Shown here one piece after another: positions 8,799 to 16,365 of a stretch of DNA of 64,000 nt (position 1 is its first letter; the number at the start of each line of letters is the position of its first letter). Source of the DNA: an uncultured Collinsella sp. (GTDB lineage Bacteria; Actinomycetota; Coriobacteriia; Coriobacteriales; Coriobacteriaceae); contig UQHK01000007.1 of the NCBI GenBank assembly GCA_900540855.1, positions 32,607-96,606 of the forward strand, given 5' to 3'. The notes beneath the pieces were generated by a model. The model was not told the DNA's origin, did no database searches, and saw only the letters and a program-made list of their open reading frames with translations. Made by a program: the position numbers and the translations under genes.

Positions 8799-8829
8799 GC
8801 GTTGATGCGGGTCTGTACCGTCCGCGGCC

Positions 8830-9534
8830 CTAGCGCTCGTCTACGAACTTGGCGACGAGGGCCTTAAGCTCGGCCACCTCTCGCTCGAGTTCCTTGACGC
8901 GGCGGGCGTTTTCGGTGATGCCCTGGCGGTTGAGGGCGCTTTGCTCGGCGGCATCGTCAGGCATGTATTCGCGGTGCTGCTTGGCGTCAAAGTTTTCCTC
9001 GAACACGCGGCAGCCGTTGCGTTTGATAATGCGCCCGGGCACGCCCACGACGGTGCAGTTGTCGGGCACGTCCTTGACGACGACCGAGTTGCCGCCGATC
9101 TTGACGTTGTTGCCGATGCGAATGTTGCCGAGCACCTTGGCACCCGTGCCCACGGTGACGTTGTTGCCCAGGGTGGGGTGGCGCTTGCCGGTCTCGTTGC
9201 CGGTGCCGCCGAGTGTGACGCCCTGATAGAGCACGCAGTTGTCGCCCACAATGGCGGTTTCGCCGATGACAACGCCCATGGCGTGGTCGATAAAGAAATG
9301 CTTGCCGATCTGTGCGGCAGGGTGAATTTCGACGCCAGTGATATGGCGGGTGATTTGCGAGAGCACGCGGGCGAGCGAGCGATGGCCGTGCTCCCAGAGC
9401 CAGTGCTCGGGCACATGGTTCCACTTGGCGTGTAGGCCGGGATAGGAGAGGAAGATGACCAGGCCGTTTTGCGCAGCGGGATCCTGTGCCTGGACGGTCT
9501 TGATGTCCTCGCGAATGGTATTGATAAAGCTCAC
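8830..9534 (-). CDS. cysE: Serine O-acetyltransferase
   Basis: 234 residues. It makes O-acetylserine from L-serine and acetyl-CoA, the first step of cysteine synthesis, in the cytosol. The left-handed beta-helix core is clear: VEIHPAAQIGKHFFIDHAMG, GETAIVGDNCVLYQGVTLGG, then the hexapeptide repeats LGNNVTVGTGAKVLGNIRIG. The His of DHAMG is the catalytic residue known in the family. The C-terminus is longer than in short Gram-positive enzymes and ends in a predicted coiled coil (about residues 200-230, ENARRVKELEREVAELKAL). GTG at 9534 follows AAGGGAGGG; a longer in-frame start at 9609 adds unlike sequence. No cysK is adjacent. Confidence 0.9.
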   Translation of the reverse strand: MSFINTIREDIKTVQAQDPAAQNGLVIFLSYPGLHAKWNHVPEHWLWEHGHRSLARVLSQITRHITGVEIHPAAQIGKHFFIDHAMGVVIGETAIVGDNCVLYQGVTLGGTGNETGKRHPTLGNNVTVGTGAKVLGNIRIGNNVKIGGNSVVVKDVPDNCTVVGVPGRIIKRNGCRVFEENFDAKQHREYMPDDAAEQSALNRQGITENARRVKELEREVAELKALVAKFVDER

Positions 9535-9757
9535 CGGCCGCCCTCCCTTAGCGCCGCGACAATGCAATTCAATAAAGTATAGCGATTCGCTAGGGATTAG
9601 GAAGAACAATCTTGGCAGCTTTGCACGACAGGTGTCAGTTATGCAAACTTGCTGGTAATGGAGTCATGCTTTTGTGGGGTTGCGCACGAGGGGGCACCGC
9701 AACCGTATACTGGTCAACTTGGACGTATCCGCGCCCACAACTGAGAGGTTTTACTTC

Positions 9758-10396
9758 ATGGGTTTCATTAATTTTATCGCCGAGCTGCTTAAGGATCCGC
9801 GCACCGCGATCGCCAGCTGGATCGCCGCCGGCCCGCTTATGGCCTACGGCTGCGTGTTCCTGATCATCTTTATCGAGACGGGCGTGGTGTTCTTCCCGTT
9901 CCTTCCCGGCGATTCGCTGCTGTTTGCCTCGGGCTTCTTTGCCCACAACGGCGGCTTTAACATCGTGGCGCTTCTGGCAACCGCATGGGCCGCAGCCATC
10001 CTGGGCGATCAGTGCAACTTTATGATCGGCCATTTCTTTGGCAAAAAGATCATCGCTTCGGGCAAGGTCAAGGCCATGACGCCCGAGCGCATTAAAAAGT
10101 CCGAGGACTTCTTGGACAAGTGGGGTCACCTGGCCATCTTCCTGGGTCGCTTCTTCCCGTTTATCCGCACCTTTGTGCCCTTCATTGCCGGCATGGGCGG
10201 CATGCACTGGCGCAACTTCGTTATCTTTAACGTGCTGGGCGGCATTACCTGGTCGACGGTCTTTACGCTGCTGGGCTACTTCTTTGGCGGCATTCCCTTT
10301 GTGCAGGAGCACTTTGAGCTGCTGATTATCGGCATTGTCGCCGTGTCGATCATCCCGACCGTGGTCGGCATCGTCAAGGCTAAGCTGGGCAAATAG
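9758..10396 (+). CDS. DedA family membrane protein
   Basis: 212-residue DedA/SNARE-associated family protein, now linked to phospholipid flipping (for example recycling of undecaprenyl phosphate or phosphatidylethanolamine) in the cytoplasmic membrane. It has the acidic motif in the first re-entrant region (FIETGVVFFPFLPGDS), the conserved GDQ (AILGDQCNFMIGHFFG), and the paired Arg motif FLGRFFPFIRTFVPFIAGM. All three are family hallmarks. ATG at 9758 follows GAGAGG; the longer in-frame start at 9674 is rejected. It forms a single-gene unit ended by a strong terminator. Confidence 0.9.
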   Translation: MGFINFIAELLKDPRTAIASWIAAGPLMAYGCVFLIIFIETGVVFFPFLPGDSLLFASGFFAHNGGFNIVALLATAWAAAILGDQCNFMIGHFFGKKIIASGKVKAMTPERIKKSEDFLDKWGHLAIFLGRFFPFIRTFVPFIAGMGGMHWRNFVIFNVLGGITWSTVFTLLGYFFGGIPFVQEHFELLIIGIVAVSIIPTVVGIVKAKLGK

Positions 10397-10433
10397 AACG
10401 CGTAGATCGAGCCAGCGCGCAAACCGTGCCGTT

Positions 10434-10468
10434 GAGGCCCGTCACCGCTTACGGTGGCGGGCCTCTTT
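10434..10468 (+). terminator. Terminator after dedA
   Basis: GAGGCCCGTCACC pairs with GGTGGCGGGCCTC (one T-G pair) and is followed by TTTAGTTT. Confidence 0.75.
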
Positions 10469-10506
10469 AGTTTCGGTCAAATGAAAATACTTTAGTTAGT
10501 TAAAGA

Positions 10507-10520
10507 AAAACGTTTTATCC
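10507..10520. promoter_or_regulatory. AAAACGTTTT palindrome upstream of ilvE
   Basis: AAAACGTTTT at 10507-10516, continuing ATCC. It shares 13 identical bases with 3878-3890. A TACAAT sequence lies about 20 bp downstream and could be a -10 element. The rest of the 226-bp leader (10469-10694) shows no T-box or other riboswitch that I can recognise. Confidence 0.3.
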
Positions 10521-10694
10521 AACGCATGCGGGGAGTACAATCTCGTGCATGCGAATCGACGTGCCATCGGCTTTGATGCTGTTCGCGTGTCCCGTCCGGC
10601 TCTACGCTCCGGGCGTGTGACGTTGCGACGCGGTCGGCCTCGGTCCTTGCGTGCGGGTTCGCGAGTATGCAACTGTGTATGTAAGGAGCGACAT

Positions 10695-11747
10695 ATGACT
10701 GTCGAGAAGAAGGATATCGATTGGGGTAGCCTCGGCTTTGGCTACATGAAGACCGATTACAGCTACGAGGCCCATTGGAAGGACGGCGAGTGGGACGAGG
10801 GCGGCCTGACCACCGACCACACCCTGCATGTCTCCGAGTGCGGTGGCATCTTCCATTACTGCCAGGAGGTCTTTGAGGGCCTGAAGGCCTATACCGCCGA
10901 GGACGGCAGCATCGTCTGCTTCCGTCCCGACATGAACGCCGAGCGTATGTATAACTCTGCCCAGCGCCTCGAGATGCCCCCGTTCCCCAAGGACAAGTTT
11001 GTTGAGGCCGTCAAGCAGGTCGTTTCTGCCAACGCCGCCTGGGTTCCGCCCTTCGGCTCCGGTGCAACCCTGTACGTGCGTCCGTTTATGATCGGCTCTG
11101 GTGACGTGATCGGCGTGGCTCCCGCTCCTGAGTACACGTTCCGCATTCTCGTGACCCCGGTCGGTCCGTACTTTAAGGGTGGCCTCAAGCCCGTCAAGCT
11201 GCGCGTTTCCGAGTACGACCGCGCCGCACCGCACGGCACCGGCAACATCAAGGCCGGCCTGAACTACGCCATGTCCCTCAAGCCCACGATGGAGGCCCAT
11301 CGCGAGGGCTATGCCGAGAACCTGTATCTCGACTCTGAGTCCCGCACCTATGTCGAGGAGACCGGCGGCGCGAACGTTCTGTTCGTGAAGGAGGACGGCA
11401 CCCTCGTCGTTCCTCAGTCGCACACCGACTCCATCCTGCCCTCCATCACCCGTCGCTCGCTCGTTCAGGTTGCCGAGGATTTGGGCATGACCGTCGACCA
11501 GCGTCCCGTCGAGTGGGCTGAGGTCAAGGCCGGTACCTTTGTCGAGTGCGGCCTGTGCGGCACCGCTGCCGTCATCTCCCCGGTTGGCGAGATTGACAAC
11601 AAGGTCTACGGCGCCGACGAGACCGTGACCTTCCCGGCTGGCTACACCGAGATCGGCCCCGTTATGAAGAAGCTCCGCGAGACCCTGACGGGCATCCAGT
11701 CTGGTGCTGTTGAGGATAAGCACAACTGGGTTTACACCGTCGCGTAA
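10695..11747 (+). CDS. ilvE: Branched-chain amino acid aminotransferase
   Basis: 350-residue PLP-dependent fold-type IV aminotransferase that interconverts leucine, isoleucine and valine with their 2-keto acids. The PLP Lys sits at residue 186 in GTGNIKAGLNY; the arginine-containing phosphate motif (YVRPFMIGSG) and C-terminal ECGLCGTAAVISPV loop match class II BCATs such as eukaryotic and some bacterial enzymes. Length is normal. ATG at 10695 follows TAAGGAGCGACAT; the 50-residue upstream extension is Arg-rich out-of-character sequence. It is a single-gene unit with a 150-bp leader of unknown role. Confidence 0.93.
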   Translation: MTVEKKDIDWGSLGFGYMKTDYSYEAHWKDGEWDEGGLTTDHTLHVSECGGIFHYCQEVFEGLKAYTAEDGSIVCFRPDMNAERMYNSAQRLEMPPFPKDKFVEAVKQVVSANAAWVPPFGSGATLYVRPFMIGSGDVIGVAPAPEYTFRILVTPVGPYFKGGLKPVKLRVSEYDRAAPHGTGNIKAGLNYAMSLKPTMEAHREGYAENLYLDSESRTYVEETGGANVLFVKEDGTLVVPQSHTDSILPSITRRSLVQVAEDLGMTVDQRPVEWAEVKAGTFVECGLCGTAAVISPVGEIDNKVYGADETVTFPAGYTEIGPVMKKLRETLTGIQSGAVEDKHNWVYTVA

Positions 11748-11772
11748 GCTGTCTTAGCTGTCCGGCCCGAGG

Positions 11773-11879
11773 GCGGCCTTCCTTTCCGGCGCGTCCTCGG
11801 ACATGAAAGAACCTCCGCTGCGCACTTCGTGCGGCGGAGGTTCTTTCGTCCTGCGGAGTGCGCCGGAAAGGAAGGCCGC
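11773..11879. repeat. Nested long inverted repeat between ilvE and lemA
   Basis: Outer arms 11773-11792 and 11860-11879 are perfect 20-bp complements. Inside, GAAAGAACCTCCGC (11805-11818) pairs perfectly with 11834-11847. As RNA this folds into one long hairpin of about 107 nt. The inner hairpin alone could be the ilvE terminator. Confidence 0.85.
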
Positions 11880-11919
11880 GCTTTTGTTTTGGTTCGCGCC
11901 ATGTGGGGGTGGTGGCGAC

Positions 11920-12119
11920 GTGCATTTTTGCGAGTATTCTGCAATCGAAGGCCCCTGCATACCGACCTCGGGCAAAAATCGGGATTTCTCGATGTTTTCT
12001 ACGAATGATGGGCGGGGTTATGGGCTGGCAGCGTTTGATTTGCAGGGATATTCACGCTCTTTGGCATTTATCGCGGTGCCCGAAGCTCTTGGTTATGTTG
12101 AATACTCCTAAAAATGCAC
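11920..12119. repeat. Inverted-repeat-ended element, copy A
   Basis: Left end 11920-11943 (GTGCATTTTTGCGAGTATTC...) and right end 12098-12119 (TTGAATACTCCTAAAAATGC...) are inverted copies of one sequence. The same ends occur at 38650-38672 and 38796-38819, and similarity continues past the right end in both copies (GCACGKCGC...GGGGACC). No coding content is convincing; possible MITE remnant in the 478-bp gap between ilvE and lemA. Confidence 0.5.
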
Positions 12120-12150
12120 GGCGCTTAGAGGGGGACCTTCGCGAAAAAGG

Positions 12151-12189
12151 AAACCGCCCCGTCGAAGTATGCGTTCGACGGGGCGGTTT
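12151..12189 (-). terminator. Terminator of lemA
   Basis: AAACCGCCCCGTCGAA pairs with TTCGACGGGGCGGTTT; on the minus strand it is followed by CCTTTTTCGC. Confidence 0.8.
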
Positions 12190-12225
12190 ATACATTTGGC
12201 CGATTAAGGATGCGCTGCCAAACTA

Positions 12226-12777
12226 CTAGAACTTGACGGTCGGGGCCTGGCGGGCGGCTTCGGCGGCCTCGAAGCCCTGGCGCTCCTTAAACTGGAAGAT
12301 GCCGGCAAAGATGACAGCCGGGAACGTCTGAATGGCGTTGTTGTAGCTGAGCACGCAATCGTTGTAGCTCTGGCGTGCATAGCTAATCTTGTTCTCGGTA
12401 TCCTCGAGCGATGCCTGCAGCTGCGTAAAGTTGGTGTTTGCCTTCAGATCGGGGTAGGCCTCGGCCACGGCGAAGAGCTGGCGCAGCGCACCGGTCAGCA
12501 CGTTGTCGGCTTCCATCTTGGCCTCGGGCGTGGTGGCCTTGACGGCGGTGTTACGCGCGCTGATCACGGCGGAGAGCGTCTCTTGCTCGTGCTTGGCGTA
12601 GCCCTTGACGGTCTCGACCAGGTTGGGGATCAGGTCGTTGCGGCGCTGCAGCTGCGTATCGATGTTCTGCCAGGCGTTATCGATGCGGTTACGCTTGGTG
12701 ACCATGTTGTTGTAGATGCCGGCGATGGCGCAGACAATCACAATGACAACAACGATGCCGATGATGACGGTAATCAT
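12226..12777 (-). CDS. lemA: LemA family protein
   Basis: 183-residue LemA family membrane-anchored protein. An N-terminal hydrophobic helix (residues 1-25) is followed by the typical YNNMVTKRNRIDNAWQNIDTQLQRR stretch, then a helical domain with LIPNLVETVKGYAKHEQETL and the PDLKANTNFTQLQ and ENKISYARQSYND motifs. The C-terminal FPAVIFAGIFQFKERQGFEA is also conserved. The role is poorly known; LemA proteins often sit beside membrane proteases, but none is adjacent here. ATG at 12777 follows CGGAGACATC. It is a single-gene unit divergent from the TetR gene. Confidence 0.93.
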   Translation of the reverse strand: MITVIIGIVVVIVIVCAIAGIYNNMVTKRNRIDNAWQNIDTQLQRRNDLIPNLVETVKGYAKHEQETLSAVISARNTAVKATTPEAKMEADNVLTGALRQLFAVAEAYPDLKANTNFTQLQASLEDTENKISYARQSYNDCVLSYNNAIQTFPAVIFAGIFQFKERQGFEAAEAARQAPTVKF

Positions 12778-12976
12778 GATGTCTCCGTTTCGAATGGCCG
12801 CGGCGGCATGCGCCAGCTGCCGTTGGTATAACGCTACTAGTATACCCGCAACGTTTTGCCGTGCCGAACTTTCCGGTAAGCGTTATGTTTTCGGCGGGGT
12901 CGGCACCGGGGTAAAACGCGCGAGGTACAGGTGTAAGATATGCGACAGATTGACGAGTGTTGTCTTTGCCTTGAGG

Positions 12977-13573
12977 ATGGCGATACCAGTGGACCTTCGC
13001 ATTAAGAAAACCTACCGTGCCCTGTTCGATGCTTTCACCGAGCTTCTCGAGGAGCATCGTTTTGAGGACCTGACGGTTGCCATGCTGTGCGACCGCGCCA
13101 TGATTCGCCGCACGACGTTCTACAAGCACTTTCGCGACAAGAACGATTACTTTGCCTTTTATATCGATGAGCTCATGTCCGGCTTGCCGCAAAAACAGCC
13201 CGATGAGGCCGGCACAGTGTCTGCCGAGGACGTGCGCGCGCTTCGGCACGCGATTTTGGACGATGCCATGGACCTGATTCTGGCCCATGAGCAGCTCATG
13301 GATAACATTTTGGCAAGCAGCATGTCGGGCATGTTGACCAACGTTATTTGCGACCGCATTGCCCGCTCTATCCGCGAGCGTGTGATGAACGTGCTTGCCG
13401 AGGATGCCCTGGCTCCCGTGTCGCTCGAGACGACGTCTGAGTTTGTCGCCGGCGGTATTATTCGACTTTTCACGATATGGTGGGAATCGGGCCACGATCT
13501 TGAGCGTCGACCCGAGATGGCCGACGTGGTCGATGCGCTGTTTGAGCGGACCATGACACCGGTGCATCACTAA
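12977..13573 (+). CDS. TetR family transcriptional regulator
   Basis: 198 residues. The N-terminal helix-turn-helix is clear (residues 5-55: IKKTYRALFDAFTELLEE, FEDLTVAMLCDRAMIRRTTF, YKHFRDKNDYF), followed by an all-helical ligand/dimer domain with the AcrR/YcdC-like C-terminal TetR_C pattern ending VDALFERTM. Divergently placed from lemA across about 200 bp, which holds no promoter that I can assign with confidence. The start is uncertain: ATG at 12977 has AGG directly against it, while GTG at 12989 lies at a better distance from TTGAGGA. Target unknown. Confidence 0.85.
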   Translation: MAIPVDLRIKKTYRALFDAFTELLEEHRFEDLTVAMLCDRAMIRRTTFYKHFRDKNDYFAFYIDELMSGLPQKQPDEAGTVSAEDVRALRHAILDDAMDLILAHEQLMDNILASSMSGMLTNVICDRIARSIRERVMNVLAEDALAPVSLETTSEFVAGGIIRLFTIWWESGHDLERRPEMADVVDALFERTMTPVHH

Positions 13574-13576
13574 AAG

Positions 13577-13666
13577 TGGCGGAGAGAGGGGGATTCGAAC
13601 CCCCGGAACGCTCTCGCGCTCAACGGTTTTCAAGACCGCCGCATTCAACCGCTCTGCCATCTCTCC
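13577..13666 (-). tRNA. tRNA-Ser(UGA)
   Basis: Read on the minus strand: acceptor GGAGAGA pairs with TCTCTCC, anticodon loop CTTGAAA gives anticodon UGA, a long variable arm (class II, serine) and the T arm GGGGGTTCGAATCCCCC are all present. Discriminator G and encoded CCA occupy 13577-13580. It ends 3 bp from the convergent TetR stop codon. Confidence 0.97.
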
Positions 13667-13717
13667 GTGAGTCGTAATGATAGCATCGTTTTGAATTTGC
13701 AACAGGGAAGGCGAACG

Positions 13718-15499
13718 ATGACGATCACCGAAATCGACGAGAAGTTCATGCGCGAGGCGCTGGCGGAGGCTCGCGCCGCCGCGGCGGTGGGCGAGGTACC
13801 GATTGGTGCCGTGGTGGTGCGCGCGGGCGAGATTGTCGCGCGGGCGCATAATCGTCGCGAGCTCGACCAGGACCCTTCGGCGCATGCAGAGTTCGCGGCC
13901 CTGTGCGCCGCTGCCCACGCGCTTGGCCGCTGGCGCCTTTCCGATTGCACGGTCTACGTGACGCTTGAACCCTGCTGCATGTGTGCGGGGCTTATGGTCA
14001 ACGCGCGCGTGGGGCGCTGCGTGTATGGCGCGAGCGACGCCAAGGCGGGCGCGTTGGGATCCCTATACGATTTGAATGCCGACTCGCGCCTGAACCATCG
14101 GTTTAATGTGACCGCCGGCGTGCTGGCAGACGAGTGTCGTGAGGTGTTGAGCAGCTATTTTAGTGGGCTGCGTGGCACCGATGGTGCTGGCTGCGGTTGC
14201 GGGGCCGATCTTGAGGCGCATGCCGCTCATGCCGAGGCGCTCGCGTGTGCCGAAGATATCGCCGTTGAGGCGCTCAACTTTGGTCCTGTGTGCCGCCGGC
14301 CCCGCCGTGTGCTGTTGGCGATTGATTCCTTTAAGGGCAGCGTTTCGAGCGCGCAGGCGGAGGCGGCCGTTGCCGAAGGCGTACGACGCGTTTGGCCCGA
14401 TGCCGAGGTGCGCACATTGCCGCTGGCAGATGGTGGTGAGGGAACGCTCGATGCCGTTGCCGCCTGCGGTGGCGAGCTTGTGACCTGCGAGGTTGCAGGG
14501 CCCTTTGGCGAGCATGTGCCTGCCCGGATGCTGGTTGATGTCGAGCACGAGTCGGCTGTTATTGAGATGGCCGAAGCCGCGGGCATCGGGTACTCGCCTT
14601 GCACGGAGTCGTCGGCGCTTGCGGCTTCGACCTATGGCGTGGGCGAGCTGATGCTCCGTGCGGTTCGTGCCGGGGCAAAGACTATCTATATTGGCTTGGG
14701 CGGCAGCGCCACCAACGATGGTGGCGCCGGTATGCTGCAGGCGCTGGGCGCGCGCCTTGTCGATGAGTGTGGCTGCAATATCGCCCCCGGTCTTGTGGGC
14801 CTTGAGCAGGTGGCGAGCGTTGATTTGGCGCCAGCGCTGCAGGCTTTGGGCGGCGCACGCATCGTCGTGCTTTCCGATGTCGAGAATCCGCTCGTGGGGC
14901 GTCGCGGGGCACTTGCGGTGTTTGGCGGGCAAAAGGGCCTGCCGACAGACGATGTCGAAGCGCTGGGCGGGTACGACGGCTGGATGGTCGGTTACGGTCG
15001 CCTACTCGATACGGCGATTGCCGAGGCGCGGGCCCAGGGGTTACTGCGCGTGCCCGAGGGCGCGCGGACGTTTGGCTCGGTGCTCGGCGTGCCCGGCGCC
15101 GGTGCCGCTGGCGGTCTGGGCGCCGCGTTGCTGGCGCTTGGTGCCGAGTTGCGTTCGGGCGTTGAGACGGTGCTTGATCTGATTGGGTTTGACGAGCACG
15201 TGCGCGATGTCGACCTGGTCATAACGGGCGAGGGCAACATGGATGAGCAGTCTGCCGCCGGCAAGGCGCCGGTGGGCGTGGCCCGCCGTGCCAAGCGCTA
15301 TGGCAAGCCGGTTGTTGCCGTCGTAGGTGGTCGTGCCGACAACCTGGATGCGGTGTATGGGCAGGGCATCGACTTGGTGCTTCTGATCTGCCGCAAGCCC
15401 ATGCCCCTCGACCAGGCGCTCGGCGTGCAAGAGGCAACAACCAACCTCATCTGCGCCGGTGAAGCAGCCGCCCAAGCCTACGACCTCGGCCGTGTCTAA
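13718..15499 (+). CDS. TadA-glycerate kinase fusion protein
   Basis: 593 residues joining two enzymes. Residues 1-155 are tRNA adenosine deaminase TadA, which converts A34 to inosine in tRNA-Arg(ACG): the zinc/catalytic motif AHAEF (His56, Glu58) and LEPCCMCAG (Cys86, Cys89) are intact. After a 40-residue Ala/Cys-rich linker, residues 197-593 are a full GlxK/GarK-type glycerate kinase (glycerate to phosphoglycerate): LLAIDSFKGSVS, LPLADGGEGTLDA, GLGGSATNDGGAGM, GAAGGLGAALLAL and DLVITGEGNMDEQSAAGKAP are all present. No stop or frameshift separates them. ATG at 13718 follows GGGAAGGCGAACG. Position next to the SRP RNA gene matches the common tadA-ffs neighbourhood. Confidence 0.9.
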   Translation: MTITEIDEKFMREALAEARAAAAVGEVPIGAVVVRAGEIVARAHNRRELDQDPSAHAEFAALCAAAHALGRWRLSDCTVYVTLEPCCMCAGLMVNARVGRCVYGASDAKAGALGSLYDLNADSRLNHRFNVTAGVLADECREVLSSYFSGLRGTDGAGCGCGADLEAHAAHAEALACAEDIAVEALNFGPVCRRPRRVLLAIDSFKGSVSSAQAEAAVAEGVRRVWPDAEVRTLPLADGGEGTLDAVAACGGELVTCEVAGPFGEHVPARMLVDVEHESAVIEMAEAAGIGYSPCTESSALAASTYGVGELMLRAVRAGAKTIYIGLGGSATNDGGAGMLQALGARLVDECGCNIAPGLVGLEQVASVDLAPALQALGGARIVVLSDVENPLVGRRGALAVFGGQKGLPTDDVEALGGYDGWMVGYGRLLDTAIAEARAQGLLRVPEGARTFGSVLGVPGAGAAGGLGAALLALGAELRSGVETVLDLIGFDEHVRDVDLVITGEGNMDEQSAAGKAPVGVARRAKRYGKPVVAVVGGRADNLDAVYGQGIDLVLLICRKPMPLDQALGVQEATTNLICAGEAAAQAYDLGRV

Positions 15500-15514
15500 A
15501 ACCTATCTCTCTAT

Positions 15515-15584
15515 AAGTTGCGGTGAAATACGGAGTGTTTTTGCCTTTTAGGGGGCCAATTCAGTCCGTATTCCACCGCAACTT
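15515..15584. repeat. 68-70-bp hairpin element, copy 1
   Basis: Terminal inverted repeats AGTTGCGGTGAAATACGG and CCGTATTCCACCGCAACT (one mismatch). The same ends and orientation recur at 29737-29804, with only the middle diverged. Confidence 0.85.
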
Positions 15585-15635
15585 CGTGAATGGTCATCCG
15601 AGGCTGGCCGCCTTGTGCCTTGGGTCGGACCGTCC

Positions 15636-15795
15636 GCCACAAAATGCGGCCATCTACTACGTTTAACCGGCCGCCCTCGACCATCTCGGAATTTGCAAAA
15701 ATGAAACCGCAGGTAGAGAGCTTGCCGGTTTTCGAAAAAGCCGGCTATGGTTGACCCCTGCGGCCTAAACGTAGTAGATAGGCCACTTTCGTGGC
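15636..15795 (+). mobile_element. 160-bp MITE-like element, copy 1
   Basis: Ends GCCAC...GGCCATCTACTACG and its near-inverse CGTAGTAGATAGGCC...GTGGC give about 30-bp imperfect terminal inverted repeats. A second 160-bp copy in opposite orientation is at 41081-41240, with an internal match such as CTACCTGCGG. No coding capacity. Confidence 0.8.
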
Positions 15796-15817
15796 ACAGC
15801 GTCAGACCAGTCTTTTT

Positions 15818-15893
15818 GGAACGGGGCGATTTTGACTACTTGCCGATCCGATTGCCCGAGTAGTCAAAAAAGCCTCGTCCCAAATTAGCTACC
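15818..15893. repeat. Imperfect long hairpin ending in the 23-bp repeat
   Basis: Sequence from 15818 (GGAACGGGGCGATTTTGACT) is nearly complementary to the sequence ending at 15880, pairing GACTACT with AGTAGTC around an 18-nt loop. Bases 15871-15893 are identical to 3161-3183. Confidence 0.6.
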
Positions 15894-15922
15894 TTGCCCC
15901 ATCGGGCGGGAGCGGGTAAGAT
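15894..15922 (+). promoter_or_regulatory. Promoter of SRP RNA gene
   Basis: TTGCCC (15894-15899), 17-bp spacer, TAAGAT (15917-15922). Transcription would begin near 15930, exactly at the 5' strand of the SRP RNA closing stem. Confidence 0.6.
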
Positions 15923-15929
15923 ATATCGA

Positions 15930-16052
15930 GCGCCTAGCGCGTTCGATGGGTTCGGATGACGACATGTTCCGAATCTGGTCAGGTCCGGAAGGAAGCAGCC
16001 ATAAGGAGCCTCTGTCGGGCATCCGAATCTATCGAGCGCGCTAGGCGCTTTT
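15930..16052 (+). ncRNA. ffs: Signal recognition particle RNA (4.5S type)
   Basis: The universal domain IV core GGTCAGGTCCGGAAGGAAGC is at 15977-15996, followed by AGCC. The long outer stem is formed by GCGCCTAGCGCG...GATGGGTTCGGATG and its complement CATCCGAATCTATCGAGCGC at the 3' side. The 3' end contains AGCGCGCTAGGCGCT and a T-run, so it self-terminates. It is a small bacterial SRP RNA without an Alu domain. It pairs with Ffh (not in this window) to target nascent membrane proteins. Confidence 0.95.
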
Positions 16053-16060
16053 TGGTGCCG

Positions 16061-16167
16061 CGGCTACCCGCGAGTGCCGGCAGGGCGCTTGGTGTCTCGC
16101 TGGTCCTCGGCTTCGCCTGCGGGATTGCTCGACTACCAAGCGCCCTGCCGGCACTCGCGGGTAGCCG
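16061..16167. repeat. Perfect 33-bp inverted repeat after ffs
   Basis: Arms 16061-16093 (begins CGGCTACCCGCGAGTGCCGG) and 16135-16167 are exact reverse complements, with a 41-nt loop. It begins 8 bp after the SRP RNA T-run. No similarity to the arms of the other long inverted repeats here. The rest of the gap up to 16365 shows nothing clear. Confidence 0.9.
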
Positions 16168-16365
16168 ACCAAAACTGCCTGAAGGGTCACATTTATCTGA
16201 TAATTGAATCCCTGGTGTTTATGTCGCTCGCTGGCTGCGCCAAAACTGTGACGTTTTTTACCACCGCTCAAGACTCTTCTGTAACGAGTTGCTTACGCAT
16301 CTTCAGGGTTCGCCGTACTATCATGAATCAGATTGAAGAGAGATGATGATAGGGAGCGCCTTTTT

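Noticed and set aside
10469..10694. T-box or other riboswitch upstream of ilvE
   Set aside because: No T-box core sequence, specifier stem or antiterminator that I can recognise; only a LacI-like palindrome and a possible -10 box.
15500..15929. Hidden gene in the 430-bp gap before ffs
   Set aside because: The gap is fully explained by the 70-bp hairpin element, the 160-bp element, the 23-bp repeat hairpin and the SRP RNA promoter.
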